From: Firmicutes bacterium UBA5493 | GTDB lineage: Bacteria; Bacillota; Limnochordia; Darwinibacteriales; Darwinibacteriaceae | DNA length: 64,000 nucleotides | Reading direction: 5' to 3' | NCBI GenBank assembly: GCA_002424045.1 | Contig: DIPH01000051.1 | Location: 75,411 to 139,410 of the forward strand | In this document: one piece after another, positions 9,136 to 17,284 of the stretch | How positions within the stretch are numbered: position 1 is the first letter of the stretch | How the letters are laid out: the number at the start of each line of letters is the position of its first letter | Position numbers and translations under genes: made by a program | The notes under the pieces: generated by a model | What the model was told of the DNA's origin: nothing | Database searches by the model: none | What the model saw: the letters and a program-made list of their open reading frames with translations, nothing else

Positions 9136-9773
9136 CAAACACTGGCTTTAAGTTGTGCCTGAAGTCTTTCAAAGAACTCCATTTGGAAGGCAATCCGATC
9201 TTTCCACAGTTGGGTTCCAGTCTTCGTTGCAAACTCCATGTCCTTATACTTGTTCAACCTATCTAGAACATTGCCCACATATTCCGCCTGTTCTTCGTAG
9301 GGTAAGTCTGTAAATGACTTGTTCTTCAAAGTCTCATGAATTCTATAAACATCGAATCGGTCAATATTGTCGCAGTCGCCTATGCTCAAAGCCAAAGGCG
9401 AACGTTCACCAGGAAAATCGGCTTGGTCATCCACATGAATGGCGATCCCATAACAGATCGCATCGATTTGATCCTGGCGTAGATTCAAAGTTTCCAAGAA
9501 AGGCCTTGCCATCTTAGCAGCAGTCCTCCCATGGTTCAACCAGTCATCCTCAGAGTCGAAGGTATCCACATAACTTAGATCGTGCAAAAGGCAACCTATA
9601 ATCAAGGTTTCCTCTTCAAAACCCTCGCCCCTAGCAATCTCCTTGCCAATATTGGTGACCCTCATGGTATGTTCCAACCTGTATTTCTTATCCATGGGGT
9701 TTGCCGACATATACACACTTTGGTCGAATTGATGTTTAAGGAAGTCCAATGTACGCCTGATATTCTGTTCCAT
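9135..9773 (-). CDS. HD-domain metal-dependent phosphohydrolase
   Basis: 212 residues, ATG with AAGGAGG about 12 bases upstream. The HD signature is complete: H35 in RLEHTMRV, H64-D65 in LLHDLSYVD, H81 in WLNHGRTAA and an aspartate in LSIGDCDNIDRF. Single-domain HD proteins of this size hydrolyse phosphate esters of nucleotides or similar small molecules in the cytosol; the substrate cannot be read from sequence. It stands alone, 27 bases upstream-to-stop of the hypothetical gene behind it on the same strand. Confidence 0.85.
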   Translation of the reverse strand: MEQNIRRTLDFLKHQFDQSVYMSANPMDKKYRLEHTMRVTNIGKEIARGEGFEEETLIIGCLLHDLSYVDTFDSEDDWLNHGRTAAKMARPFLETLNLRQDQIDAICYGIAIHVDDQADFPGERSPLALSIGDCDNIDRFDVYRIHETLKNKSFTDLPYEEQAEYVGNVLDRLNKYKDMEFATKTGTQLWKDRIAFQMEFFERLQAQLKASV

Positions 9774-9800
9774 GGTGATGATTTTCCTCCTTGTAGTGCC

Positions 9801-10427
9801 TTACCAATCAATCTCCTCAGGATAATCTATGTCAAGCTCAACAAAACTCGGCGAGCAATTATGAGCCTGTGCAGCCTCGTTTACCACTTCCCGATACTCC
9901 TGATACTCATCGCCCTTCTCTACGAGTCGTTTCACCATGATAGAGATATTCTTCACCCGTTTTTCCTTATCCAGGTCAAGAAATCTGGTATTAAGGACAT
10001 CCAAGTACTGTGTCGTATAGTGTTCAAAGGAAACGTAGTATCCAAACATCATGTTTGTAATGCGACCTAGAACCGTTGGAGACACGGCTTGTTCAATGCA
10101 CTTATACACTTCGGCCTGAAATAATCTCACCTGAGCCAAAGCTGAATCCCAGGCCACATTTTTGTGCGTGAATGGAGCATAGTGGCTCTTAGAGAGTTTC
10201 TTGGCCCGAAGTTTGACAAAGCCATTGAGAACCATAGTGTAGAATAGCAACTCGGGCCATAGGACATTGGTACTTACGTAGACATTCTTATCAGGCGCGA
10301 CAATGCCTAGCCAACGCCTACTGCATTCAGTAGTATTCGTTAGAAAGCAAGGGAATCCTGCCTTTGCGAAATTCGTCAAGTTGATTGGGGACTGTCCTGC
10401 GATCACCGCGATCAGAAAAAAGCGCAA
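9801..10427 (-). CDS. Conserved-looking protein of unknown function, N-terminus doubtful
   Basis: 208 codons open. I do not recognise the family. Residues from about 20 onward look like a real protein (aromatic-rich, with SRRWLGIVAPDKNVYVSTN and an acidic C-terminus ending YPEEIDW). The first about 18 residues are encoded by a copy of the dispersed repeat and its flank (antisense of GGGGACTGTCC gives AGQSP), so the original start may have been lost and the gene may be 5'-truncated. No clear ribosome binding site precedes the first ATG. Probably read through to, or from, the HD gene 27 bases downstream. Confidence 0.5.
   Translation of the reverse strand: MRFFLIAVIAGQSPINLTNFAKAGFPCFLTNTTECSRRWLGIVAPDKNVYVSTNVLWPELLFYTMVLNGFVKLRAKKLSKSHYAPFTHKNVAWDSALAQVRLFQAEVYKCIEQAVSPTVLGRITNMMFGYYVSFEHYTTQYLDVLNTRFLDLDKEKRVKNISIMVKRLVEKGDEYQEYREVVNEAAQAHNCSPSFVELDIDYPEEIDW
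10387..10402 (+). repeat. Dispersed palindromic repeat, copy 4
   Basis: GGGGACTGTCCTGCGA followed by a short CGCGATC echo. It overlaps the apparent 5' end of the unknown minus-strand gene. Confidence 0.55.
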
Positions 10428-10484
10428 GAACGGACAAATGACTCCCCTTCCAGTGTATTATGATTGATTCAGAAAGGAGGAGTT

Positions 10485-11060
10485 ATGGTGGATACAGTTG
10501 AAATAATACGGTCCAGACGTAGCATCCGCCGCTTTAAATCCGACAAAATCGGGCGGGACGTCATTGAAAAGCTCTTGGATCTGGCGACTCAAGCGCCGAG
10601 TGCCAAGAACGATCAGCCCTGGAAATTTGTGGTGGCCACGGGCAGAGCCAAAACATCCTTAGTGAACGTTCTTATGGAAGGCATGGAAAGGGCCGAGGCC
10701 CAAGGACTATCAACTGGGAGTATGCGGGTGAGTATTCGGGCTATGTCCGAGGCTCCTGTGGTTATCTTGGTCTTTAACCGTTTCGGACGTGAAAACCTCC
10801 CACAAGAGTACCAATACGCCAAATGCCTTGTAGATACTCAATCAATCGGAGCGGCTATTCAAACCTTCTTATTAGCAGCATGGGATGCGGGATTAGGAAC
10901 ACTTTGGATCTGCGATGTTCTTTACGCAAGAGACCAAGTCCAAGCCTTTGTCTCAACCAAGGAAGAACTGGTCGCGACCATCGCTCTGGGAGTTCCCTCG
11001 GAGTCACCGGGGAAGCGCCCAAGGGAAGACTTAAACGAACTTACCACATGGATGGACTAA
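10485..11060 (+). CDS. Nitroreductase-family FMN oxidoreductase
   Basis: 191 residues from an ATG with AAAGGAGG upstream. The FMN-binding start SRRSIRRFKSDK and the motif TQAPSAKNDQPWKFVV are classic for the family; LGTLWICDV and LVATIALGVPSESPGKRPR complete the dimeric fold. Members use NAD(P)H to reduce nitro compounds, quinones or related substrates; some instead dehalogenate or act in cofactor metabolism. The next gene begins 25 bases downstream and is probably co-transcribed. Confidence 0.9.
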   Translation: MVDTVEIIRSRRSIRRFKSDKIGRDVIEKLLDLATQAPSAKNDQPWKFVVATGRAKTSLVNVLMEGMERAEAQGLSTGSMRVSIRAMSEAPVVILVFNRFGRENLPQEYQYAKCLVDTQSIGAAIQTFLLAAWDAGLGTLWICDVLYARDQVQAFVSTKEELVATIALGVPSESPGKRPREDLNELTTWMD

Positions 11061-11085
11061 GCGGTAACAAAAGGGGGGAAAGGTC

Positions 11086-11634
11086 TTGAGCTACCTGAAC
11101 CAAATTCAACACAGCTTAGACTATGTGGAAGGGCATCGTACCGAGCCCCTAACTGTCGAGGATCTGGCAAGTCAAATCGGCTTTTCCCCGTATCACTATT
11201 CTGAAAACGGCCAAAACGTTAGGGATATACCAAAATTCTGGGAAGAGTATCTAAGACTCGAGAAGGGCAAACACCTTCATTCCCAGCCCAATGTGGTGAG
11301 CGATGCCGAGTATGGAATTTGCTTTGATATGAGTATGGAAACAAACAGTTTCAACTACTATATCGGAGTAGAGGTTTCTGATTTTTCAGGTCTAGACCCC
11401 CAGTTCCAGACAACAGAAATACCGGCCGCAACATACGCCGTCTTTACCACACCACCAACAGAGCGTTCCAAACTCAGCGATCAAATTCAGAGTACCTGGG
11501 CTTATATCTACAACGAATGGTTTCCTAATTCTGCCTATGAATTTGCGCAAGGTTGTGCTGACTTTGAGCTCTATGATGAACGCTGCCTAAGGGACACCGG
11601 TTGTGTGATGGAAATTTGGATCCCCATAGGATAG
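11086..11634 (+). pseudogene. AraC-type regulator with GyrI-like domain, internally deleted
   Basis: 182 codons from a TTG with GGGGGGAAAGG upstream. The first about 38 residues match the start of an AraC-type HTH (QIQHSLDYVEGHRTEPLTVE, then DLASQIGFSPYHY). The sequence then jumps directly into a GyrI-like small-molecule-binding domain (about 40-182, with WEEYLRLEKG, EYGICFD, IPAATYAVFTT and a C-terminal MEIWIPI). Family members are about 280-300 residues, so roughly 100 residues, including most of both HTH motifs, are missing in frame. The product cannot bind DNA as an AraC protein; it might still be a free GyrI-like binding protein. Confidence 0.7.
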
Positions 11635-11660
11635 GGGACTGTCGGGGAATGTCCCGCGAT
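11633..11660 (+). repeat. Dispersed palindromic repeat, copy 5 (compound)
   Basis: AGGGGACTGTC directly followed by GGGGAATGTCCCGCGAT, two half-overlapping copies. The TAG stop of the preceding gene ends two bases into the repeat. Confidence 0.55.
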
Positions 11661-11688
11661 TAACTTGCTCCATTCCATTCGTATCAAC

Positions 11689-11732
11689 AAAGGCAAGAGC
11701 AGAAGCCATAAATAGCTCCAGCTCTTGCCTTT
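11689..11732. terminator. Bidirectional hairpin terminator between converging genes
   Basis: A perfect 12-bp stem, AAAGGCAAGAGC / GCTCTTGCCTTT, with a 20-base loop. It lies between the plus-strand AraC/GyrI gene and the minus-strand nqr/ferritin operon, which both end here. T-rich flanks are short (TTTG on both strands). Confidence 0.7.
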
Positions 11733-11737
11733 GAACA

Positions 11738-11754
11738 TAGGGGACTATCCCCTA
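11738..11754. repeat. Dispersed palindromic repeat, copy 6
   Basis: TAGGGGACTATCCCCTA, a perfect-arm palindrome 6 bases beyond the stop of the ferritin-like gene. Confidence 0.65.
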
Positions 11755-11760
11755 AAGAAG

Positions 11761-12201
11761 CTAGAGGTTGGAATAATACTCTTCTGGACGCTGCAGCAGC
11801 TGGAGAATCCTCCACAACAGGGCCTTGTGCCCCTCTTCCTCCCGCTCAAGCATGAGAAAGACGTCCCTCTCCTGCTGGGATGTGGCTTTCCTAGCGAGTT
11901 CTCCAAACAAATCGATGGCCTTCTCCTCAAACTCTAGAGCCTGCTGGTAGATGGCGATGTAACTAGAGCTGTTCACAGGGGCATCAAAAATAGTCTCCAC
12001 GCGATCGGTAACCCTACTTTCCCTAAAGTCATACACTCCAGAGTCTCTGATCTGTTTGAGGAGCTGGTAGTGCTTCTCTTCATCCTTCGCCAATCCTTCG
12101 AAAATCTCTCGGAATGCCGAGTCTTCCGTGACACTCGCCTGCTTTAGATAGAACTCCTTGCCTTGTAGTTCTACCTCCATTGCATAATCTAACGGATGCA
12201 A
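11761..12201 (-). CDS. Ferritin-like (rubrerythrin-type) diiron protein
   Basis: About 146 residues. I prefer the TTG at 12201 because GAGGTGG lies just upstream; a GTG at 12210 abuts that site. It is a four-helix ferritin-like domain with glutamate/histidine metal-ligand patterns in helix 1 (AMEVELQGKEFY), helix 2 (AKDEEKHYQLL), helix 3 (ALEFEEKAIDLF) and helix 4 (LEREEEGHKALLWR). No rubredoxin domain follows. Such proteins handle peroxide or iron in anaerobes. It is the last gene of the nqr transcription unit, 10 bases after the hypothetical gene. Confidence 0.8.
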   Translation of the reverse strand: MHPLDYAMEVELQGKEFYLKQASVTEDSAFREIFEGLAKDEEKHYQLLKQIRDSGVYDFRESRVTDRVETIFDAPVNSSSYIAIYQQALEFEEKAIDLFGELARKATSQQERDVFLMLEREEEGHKALLWRILQLLQRPEEYYSNL

Positions 12202-12211
12202 GACTTCCACC

Positions 12212-12676
12212 TCACTTTGGGTTTTTGATTTCTAGTACTTCAGCATATTCGGCTGGGTCGACCCGAAAAGGAGCTCCATAACCCTCATAAAAACCATGAC
12301 TGGCTATGAGATGGATGTTTAAATCCGACCATACCACCGTTTTCCCCGACTCCATGTTGGTCACCCGCGTAATGGACTTGGATGCTTGGACATTATCGGC
12401 AAACGGGCAGAGAATCCTGCCTTTATGTTCTTCTCGCTCAACTCTAAACTTATGGTCCGCATTTTTTGGCCCAGGATTATCTGCTAGTTTGTCCGTAAAG
12501 TAGCGCATTCTGTCTGAAATATCTTGATTGGTCAAGCCTAATGGTTCCAGAAGAAGCTGATCATGGAGGATAACATCTGCAAGAGTACGGGTATCTGTCC
12601 CTAGAAACTGGTGGGCAGCCAATGGGCCCGAACGCATATTATCCTCAATACGCTTAAAGTTTGGCCCTTGTTTCAT
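12212..12676 (-). CDS. Hypothetical protein between nqrF and a ferritin-like gene
   Basis: 154 residues with GGGGG about 8 bases before the ATG. I do not recognise it. It has no membrane segment or signal peptide; it is soluble and mixed in charge, with a single cysteine in RILCPFADN and a histidine-bearing segment LIASHGFYEGYGAPF. It begins 13 bases after the nqrF stop and ends 10 bases before the ferritin-like start, so it is surely in that operon. A role in redox or stress handling is inference from position alone. Confidence 0.65.
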   Translation of the reverse strand: MKQGPNFKRIEDNMRSGPLAAHQFLGTDTRTLADVILHDQLLLEPLGLTNQDISDRMRYFTDKLADNPGPKNADHKFRVEREEHKGRILCPFADNVQASKSITRVTNMESGKTVVWSDLNIHLIASHGFYEGYGAPFRVDPAEYAEVLEIKNPK

Positions 12677-12689
12677 TTTTCATCCCCCT

Positions 12690-13787
12690 TTAGAATTCGT
12701 CGTAGAAAATGGCCTCTTTACCAAAGCCAATCTTGGTCAATACGTTGACACAGGCATTGATCATTCCCGGACTTCCGCACAGATAGGCTTGCCTACCTAC
12801 GGCATCAGGCACATGGCGAGCAACAACATCTGTGATCAGTCCTTCTTCTCCATCCCATTTATCTTCAGGAGTCGCTCCAGATAGGGCAGGTATGTACGTG
12901 AAGTTATCGTATTTTTCTTCTAGTTCACGGAAGAATTCCACATAGTAGAGATCCCTTGGTCGGACTGCACCGAAAAAGAATTTCATCTTTTTATCTAGCT
13001 TCTTCTCGAGAATATCCAAGACTAAAGAGCGAATGGGTGCTAGCCCTGATCCTCCCGCAATGAAGATGAGTTCGTCCCCGCCCTCATGCAAATAAAACTG
13101 ACCAAAGGGGCCCGCAAAGGTGATCTCATCGCCTTCCTTGACATGATTATGCATAAATGTGGTACAAATACCTCCCGGAACGAGTCGGATAATCAGCTCA
13201 ATTATGTTTTTTTCCGATGGGACAGAGGAAACGGAATAGGCACGGCTCACCGCTTCAGTGACTTGGTCATAGGGTTTGCTATCGATTTGGACATATTGTC
13301 CCGCCTTGAAATCAATGGTCTGGGGCTCAATGAGTCTAAAACGAAACTGTTTGATATCATGGGTGAGCTGCGTAATCTCCTCTACCCTGGAACGATACTG
13401 TTTTACATTAAAGAATTCCTCTGGAATCATGATCCTTAGGTCATGTTTCACCTTCAGCTGGCAAGCCAGGCGGACCCCACCTTCAATCTCTGCATCCGAT
13501 AAGTAAGGTTCTTCCGTAGGAAGTACGGGACCTGCGCTCTCCGCTAGCGTCACCTTACACAGACCACAGGTCGCCTTTCCCCCACATGCAGAGGGAATAA
13601 AGACTCTGTGGCTTGCTAGACTGGATAGGAGGCTCGACCCTCCGTTGACCTCTAGACGTTTAGTGCCATCATTGATGTCAATGGTACAAACGCCATAGTT
13701 ATTGAGTTTATAATCTGCCAGGACTACCAGGCCTGCGAGGACTGTTGCTAGGACAGATAAGCTTAGAACTGTTAGCACAACTGACAT
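12690..13787 (-). CDS. nqrF: Na+-translocating NADH:quinone reductase subunit F
   Basis: 365 residues from the ATG at 13787 with GGAG 9 bases upstream. An N-terminal membrane helix (about 3-25) anchors a 2Fe-2S domain with C68, C74, C77 and C109. An FAD domain (RAYSVSS) and an NADH domain (GGSGLAPIRSL; C-terminal CGSPGMINACV) follow. This is the electron input subunit: it oxidises NADH and passes electrons to the membrane flavins. It is the downstream partner of nqrBCDE. The FAD/NADH module distinguishes this cluster from Rnf, which uses ferredoxin and RnfB/RnfC instead. Confidence 0.93.
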   Translation of the reverse strand: MSVVLTVLSLSVLATVLAGLVVLADYKLNNYGVCTIDINDGTKRLEVNGGSSLLSSLASHRVFIPSACGGKATCGLCKVTLAESAGPVLPTEEPYLSDAEIEGGVRLACQLKVKHDLRIMIPEEFFNVKQYRSRVEEITQLTHDIKQFRFRLIEPQTIDFKAGQYVQIDSKPYDQVTEAVSRAYSVSSVPSEKNIIELIIRLVPGGICTTFMHNHVKEGDEITFAGPFGQFYLHEGGDELIFIAGGSGLAPIRSLVLDILEKKLDKKMKFFFGAVRPRDLYYVEFFRELEEKYDNFTYIPALSGATPEDKWDGEEGLITDVVARHVPDAVGRQAYLCGSPGMINACVNVLTKIGFGKEAIFYDEF

Positions 13788-13836
13788 AGACCTCACTCCA
13801 TTTCTATTCAGCAAGTTGCAGACATCGGAAACACCC

Positions 13837-14436
13837 CTACATCACCACAAAAATCCCAGAAAAGCCCACAAATGCCAGAGCCATGATCCCTGTGATTATA
13901 AAGGTGATGGCCGGTCCGTCCAAGCCACGAGGAAGTTGATTTCCAGCCATTTTCTCGCGAATGGCGGCTAGAGCAGCAATCGCTAACCACCAGCCCAGTC
14001 CGCTTCCTAGGCCGAAGAGCAAGGTTTGCAAAAATCCATAGCTTCGAATTACCATGAATAGACTGATACCCAAGATCGCACAATTCACAGTAATCAGAGG
14101 CAGGAAGATACCAAGTTTCATGTGTAAATCAGGTAAATAGCGATCCATCACCATCTCGATGATCTGTACCGTGGCGGCAATGACTATAATGAAGATCAGG
14201 TAACGCAAGTAATCGAGTCCTAAGGGAATCATGATGAAGTGGTAAATGAGCCAGTTGAGTGTGGTGGTGAACACCATAACCAGGGCCACAGCTTTTCCCA
14301 GACCAGATGCTGTTCTATATTCGGTGGATACAGAGATAAACGAGCACATCCCCAAGAAATTCGCCAGAACCATGTTGCTGGTAAAGATCGATGCAAGGAA
14401 AATCACTAAGGGGCTTATGGCTGGTGCATTACCCAT
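13837..14436 (-). CDS. nqrE: Na+-NQR subunit E
   Basis: 200 residues, ATG at 14436 with GGAGGTGG upstream, overlapping the end of nqrD by 8 bases. An integral membrane protein of six helices. The family hallmark FTSNMVLANFLGMCSF contains the conserved cysteine of helix 1, and VNCAILG contains the second cysteine; in NqrD/E these cysteines bind a membrane-embedded iron centre. It forms the core of the Na+ channel with NqrD. RnfA is the homologue in Rnf complexes. Confidence 0.92.
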   Translation of the reverse strand: MGNAPAISPLVIFLASIFTSNMVLANFLGMCSFISVSTEYRTASGLGKAVALVMVFTTTLNWLIYHFIMIPLGLDYLRYLIFIIVIAATVQIIEMVMDRYLPDLHMKLGIFLPLITVNCAILGISLFMVIRSYGFLQTLLFGLGSGLGWWLAIAALAAIREKMAGNQLPRGLDGPAITFIITGIMALAFVGFSGIFVVM

Positions 14437-15058
14437 TCTTACCACCTCCAACGGCTTGTTTACGAGCAACAATGTTATTCACAATCCAAATCATAACCCC
14501 CACAAGGAAAAACGCAGCCGGGGGCATTACCATAATTGTCCAGGTTTCCAGTCCGAGGAAATTGACATCATACCCGAAAATGGTTCCGAAACCCATGAGT
14601 TCCCGGATGAAGGCGATAATGACCAAAACGATGGTATAACCTAGTCCTGCAAAGACTCCGTCTAGAAAGGATTCAATTGGTGGGTTCATCTGGGCAAAAG
14701 CTTCGGCCCTTCCCATAATAATACAGTTGGTGATGATCAAGCCTATATAGGGACCGAGGGCCCGGCTGACATCGGGAAGGGTAGCCTTGATAATGATATC
14801 AAAGAGGATTACCCAAGAAGCAATGATCAAGGTCTGGACAATCATCCGTACTCTATGGGGAATATAGTTCCTCAAAAGTGAGATCGTCAGACTGGAGAGA
14901 GCGACCGAAAAGATCAAGCCTGCACCCATCACCAGAGAATTGGAGAGTACGTTGGTGACAGCCAAGAGAGAGCAAATTCCGAGAATCTGACGTAAGACTT
15001 GGTTTTCATCCCATACATTACGCCTGAAAAGGGCCTTAAGCTCACCTTTTTTCATCAT
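14429..15058 (-). CDS. nqrD: Na+-NQR subunit D
   Basis: 209 residues, starting at the ATG that overlaps the nqrC stop (ATGA). A six-helix membrane subunit. It carries the paired motifs LGICSLLAVTN and ITNCIIMGRAEAFA, each with the conserved cysteine that holds the shared iron centre with NqrE. It is homologous to RnfE. Confidence 0.92.
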   Translation of the reverse strand: MMKKGELKALFRRNVWDENQVLRQILGICSLLAVTNVLSNSLVMGAGLIFSVALSSLTISLLRNYIPHRVRMIVQTLIIASWVILFDIIIKATLPDVSRALGPYIGLIITNCIIMGRAEAFAQMNPPIESFLDGVFAGLGYTIVLVIIAFIRELMGFGTIFGYDVNFLGLETWTIMVMPPAAFFLVGVMIWIVNNIVARKQAVGGGKNG

Positions 15059-15636
15059 CTCGCCAGCACCTCCTTGAGTGGCATGAGTTCAGAAATTGTG
15101 TTATTGAGAATATTAAGGACAGCATTGGAACTACTCGTGGCTCCAGTAATGGCGTCAATTCCGCTTCCGTAGACCAGGTTTTCCCCTGGTATCAGTGGTA
15201 CTCCTGCGAATTGCTCCTTGAACCAAGGTTCATCAATCCTACCTCCTAGACCAGGAGTCTCGTTTTGCTCAACAAACTCCATTCCAAGGAGACGATCAAA
15301 GGTGGCTGAAACACCAATATAACCTCGAATGGAACCCCATAGGCCTTGCCCATCGAGGGGAAATGCATAGCTTATGGGACTACCATCTTCATCATACACC
15401 GCAAAGGTTGACGACGTTCCAGCCGTAACCGGTGTCACTTGCCCTTCAAATGTAGTTACCAGATCGAACTCCGAGGTAATGCCGAGTACTTTTAGAATCG
15501 CTTGCCGCTCTACATTTGCCTCGTTTTCCGTAATCGTCGGGAGGTAGTAGGCTTGCGTCACGGCTAGTACAGTGGCAAAGACAGCCGTTAAAACAAATGT
15601 GAATGTTATGGTGTAGAGGTAGCTATCCTTTTTCAT
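15055..15636 (-). CDS. nqrC: Na+-NQR subunit C
   Basis: 193 residues from the ATG at 15636 with AAAGGAGG upstream; overlaps nqrB by 14 bases and nqrD by 4. One N-terminal membrane helix (about 8-30) and an FMN-binding domain. The covalent FMN attachment threonine is T167 in AITGATSSS. It carries electrons between NqrF-side cofactors and NqrB. Flavinylation needs an ApbE transferase, which is not in this window. Confidence 0.92.
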   Translation of the reverse strand: MKKDSYLYTITFTFVLTAVFATVLAVTQAYYLPTITENEANVERQAILKVLGITSEFDLVTTFEGQVTPVTAGTSSTFAVYDEDGSPISYAFPLDGQGLWGSIRGYIGVSATFDRLLGMEFVEQNETPGLGGRIDEPWFKEQFAGVPLIPGENLVYGSGIDAITGATSSSNAVLNILNNTISELMPLKEVLAR

Positions 15637-16573
15637 GGGCCATCCTCCTTTGAGCCGCAAATTCTTTGACCCTCATTTCAATTAAGGGTCCGAATGTATT
15701 CGCCAGGAGAATCGCGAACATCGCTCCCTCGCGAAATACGGAAAAAGTACGAATGGTCAGGGCCAAAAGTCCAACCAAAGCGCCAAAGAAGATCTGGGCT
15801 ACCTTATTTCTTGGAGCTGAGATGGGGTCTGTGGCCATAAACACAATCGCAAAGAGAAAACCCCCGGTTAGTAAGGATTCCAGTGGTGTTGATGGAAAGG
15901 CTCCAACTGCAGATAAAATGGTTCCCAAACCAAGAAAGGCTACGACGCCGGAGAGCATAATACGTATGGATGCTGTCTTGGTGTAGACCAGGTATACTGC
16001 TGCTAGTAGGATCAAAAGGGCGCTGATTTCACCGCTTGACCCGGGAATCTGCCCTAAAAATAAGCGTGACAAATCTGTTCCTGTTTGGACAAGTGGAGTA
16101 GCCGCTGAGATGGCATCTACTCCTTGGCTATAGCGGAGTAGACCTCCTGGGAACCCGTTGAAGGGCGTAGCCCACGTTACTGTCATAGAGCTCGGAAAAG
16201 AGATGAACACAAAACACCGCCCCACCAAGGCTGGGTTAAAAATGTTCTTGCCGAAACCTCCAAAAACTCCTTTCCCAAATAGAACTCCAAAGGCAATGCC
16301 CACTACCGCCACCCACAAAGGAACGGTTGAGGGTAAAATCAGGGTAAATAAGACGCAGGTGACAAAAATCGCTTCGGGAATCTTGAAGTCGGTACCACCC
16401 TTCATGAACCTCAAGATCAGATACTCCGTCAAGACACCGGCCGCTGTTACCACAGCTAAGATAAGTAGGACACGTAATCCAAATGAGTAGACTGCCCAGA
16501 GCAGGATGGGTACCAGGCTAATTAATACCCTCCTCATGATTGATTGTCGCATAAACAGTGCTCCCAGTTGCAT
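15623..16573 (-). CDS. nqrB: Na+-NQR subunit B
   Basis: 316 residues from the ATG at 16573, which has GAGGAGGAGG upstream; the longer frame adds 34 unconserved residues. About ten membrane helices. The covalent FMN site is T159 in AISAATPLV. At 316 residues it is shorter than proteobacterial NqrB (about 410) and closer to RnfD in size. It should form the Na+-conducting unit with riboflavin/FMN. It is the first gene of the unit; no nqrA precedes it. The 255 bases upstream hold a repeat copy but no promoter I can assign with confidence. Confidence 0.88.
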   Translation of the reverse strand: MQLGALFMRQSIMRRVLISLVPILLWAVYSFGLRVLLILAVVTAAGVLTEYLILRFMKGGTDFKIPEAIFVTCVLFTLILPSTVPLWVAVVGIAFGVLFGKGVFGGFGKNIFNPALVGRCFVFISFPSSMTVTWATPFNGFPGGLLRYSQGVDAISAATPLVQTGTDLSRLFLGQIPGSSGEISALLILLAAVYLVYTKTASIRIMLSGVVAFLGLGTILSAVGAFPSTPLESLLTGGFLFAIVFMATDPISAPRNKVAQIFFGALVGLLALTIRTFSVFREGAMFAILLANTFGPLIEMRVKEFAAQRRMAHEKG

Positions 16574-16804
16574 ACATCCTCCTCCTCGAAAACTCGATGA
16601 ATTCTCACTAAAATGTATCTCCAACCTTACAGAAGTAGAACACAAAAACGGGCTTACCACCGCCTCTCCATGCATTTTCTGTCCTACTGATATATGAGTA
16701 GTTGAATTCGACGTAATGCTAAGAAATCCTTTCTTTTTCGACGGTCAATTAACTCCTTTTCGTAAAGCGATATGTCTTTTAGAACGCATTCACCTTTCCC
16801 GAGC

Positions 16805-16820
16805 GGGGGATCGTCCCTCG
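16805..16820. repeat. Dispersed palindromic repeat, copy 7 (degenerate)
   Basis: GGGGGATCGTCCCTCG followed by ATC, matching the CGCGAT-type tail of other copies. Located between the nqr leader and the cold-shock gene terminator. Confidence 0.45.
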
Positions 16821-16828
16821 ATCAGAAC

Positions 16829-16862
16829 AAAAAAAGCACCTCCATTGGAGATGCTTTTTGTT
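16829..16862 (-). terminator. Rho-independent terminator of the cold-shock gene
   Basis: On the minus strand the stem AAAAAGCATCTCC / GGAGGTGCTTTTT is followed by more T residues. The stem is A/T-flanked on both sides, so it could also work for the other strand. Confidence 0.85.
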
Positions 16863-16873
16863 TTACTTAAGAA

Positions 16874-17071
16874 TTATATGCGAGTTACGTTAGCTGCTTG
16901 AGGTCCGCGATCACCCTGGGTGATGTCGAATTCTACTTCTTGACCCTCATCCAAAGATTTGAAACCGTCTCCCTGAATTGCTGAGAAGTGAACAAAAACA
17001 TCGTCGCCACCCTCACGCTCGATGAAACCGAATCCCTTGTCATTGTTAAACCATTTTACTCTTCCAACCAT
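16874..17071 (-). CDS. Cold-shock protein, CspA family
   Basis: 65 residues, a single cold-shock OB-fold. RNP1 is KGFGFIE (about 13-19) and RNP2 is VFVHF (about 26-30). It binds single-stranded RNA/DNA and acts as an RNA chaperone. AAAGGAGG lies 11 bases before the ATG, and a promoter about 100 bases upstream gives a leader of roughly 90 bases, as is usual for cold-regulated csp messages. It is divergent from a DEAD-box helicase, a common functional partner in cold adaptation. Confidence 0.95.
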   Translation of the reverse strand: MVGRVKWFNNDKGFGFIEREGGDDVFVHFSAIQGDGFKSLDEGQEVEFDITQGDRGPQAANVTRI

Positions 17072-17169
17072 ATAATTTATGGCCTCCTTTAAAACAAAAT
17101 CACAGATGTCACAAACAACTCATTTCCAATTAAGGCCATAAATAGTTCGTTCTTTCGCGTGTAAGTCTT

Positions 17170-17198
17170 ACTATATCAAATCCATCGCACAAATGCAA
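17170..17198 (-). promoter_or_regulatory. Promoter of the cold-shock gene
   Basis: On the minus strand: TTGCAT at 17198-17193, a 17-base spacer, TATAGT at 17175-17170. Transcription would start near 17163. Confidence 0.7.
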
Positions 17199-17225
17199 CC
17201 TTTTCTTTTTTTCCACAGTTTTTTG

Positions 17226-17234
17226 TGGTATAAT
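17226..17234 (+). promoter_or_regulatory. Extended -10 promoter of the DEAD-box helicase gene
   Basis: TGGTATAAT: a perfect -10 hexamer with the extended TGn element. No good -35 hexamer lies at the right distance. Predicted start is about 17241, exactly at the leader hairpin. Confidence 0.65.
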
Positions 17235-17240
17235 GTTCTT

Positions 17241-17284
17241 GGTGATGTCCCTCTAATCTATGTCGAGGCCGAGGGTTCATCACC
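17241..17284 (+). promoter_or_regulatory. 5' leader hairpin of the helicase mRNA
   Basis: GGTGATG (17241-17247) pairs with CATCACC (17278-17284), and inside it CCCTC (17249-17253) pairs with GAGGG (17271-17275). The structure would be the very 5' end of the transcript and is followed by CTTTTGATTTT. It could be an mRNA-stabilising 5' stem or a weak attenuator controlling the helicase gene. Confidence 0.55.

Noticed and set aside
15666..16490. Long plus-strand ORFs across the nqrB gene, and similar ones across oppC and ribokinase genes
   Set aside because: They are antisense shadows of well-supported genes and have lysine/threonine- or serine/proline-rich composition without family motifs.
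16574..16800. Possible riboswitch or promoter in the nqr leader
   Set aside because: I could not find an FMN-type or other known aptamer core, nor a -35/-10 pair with good spacing.
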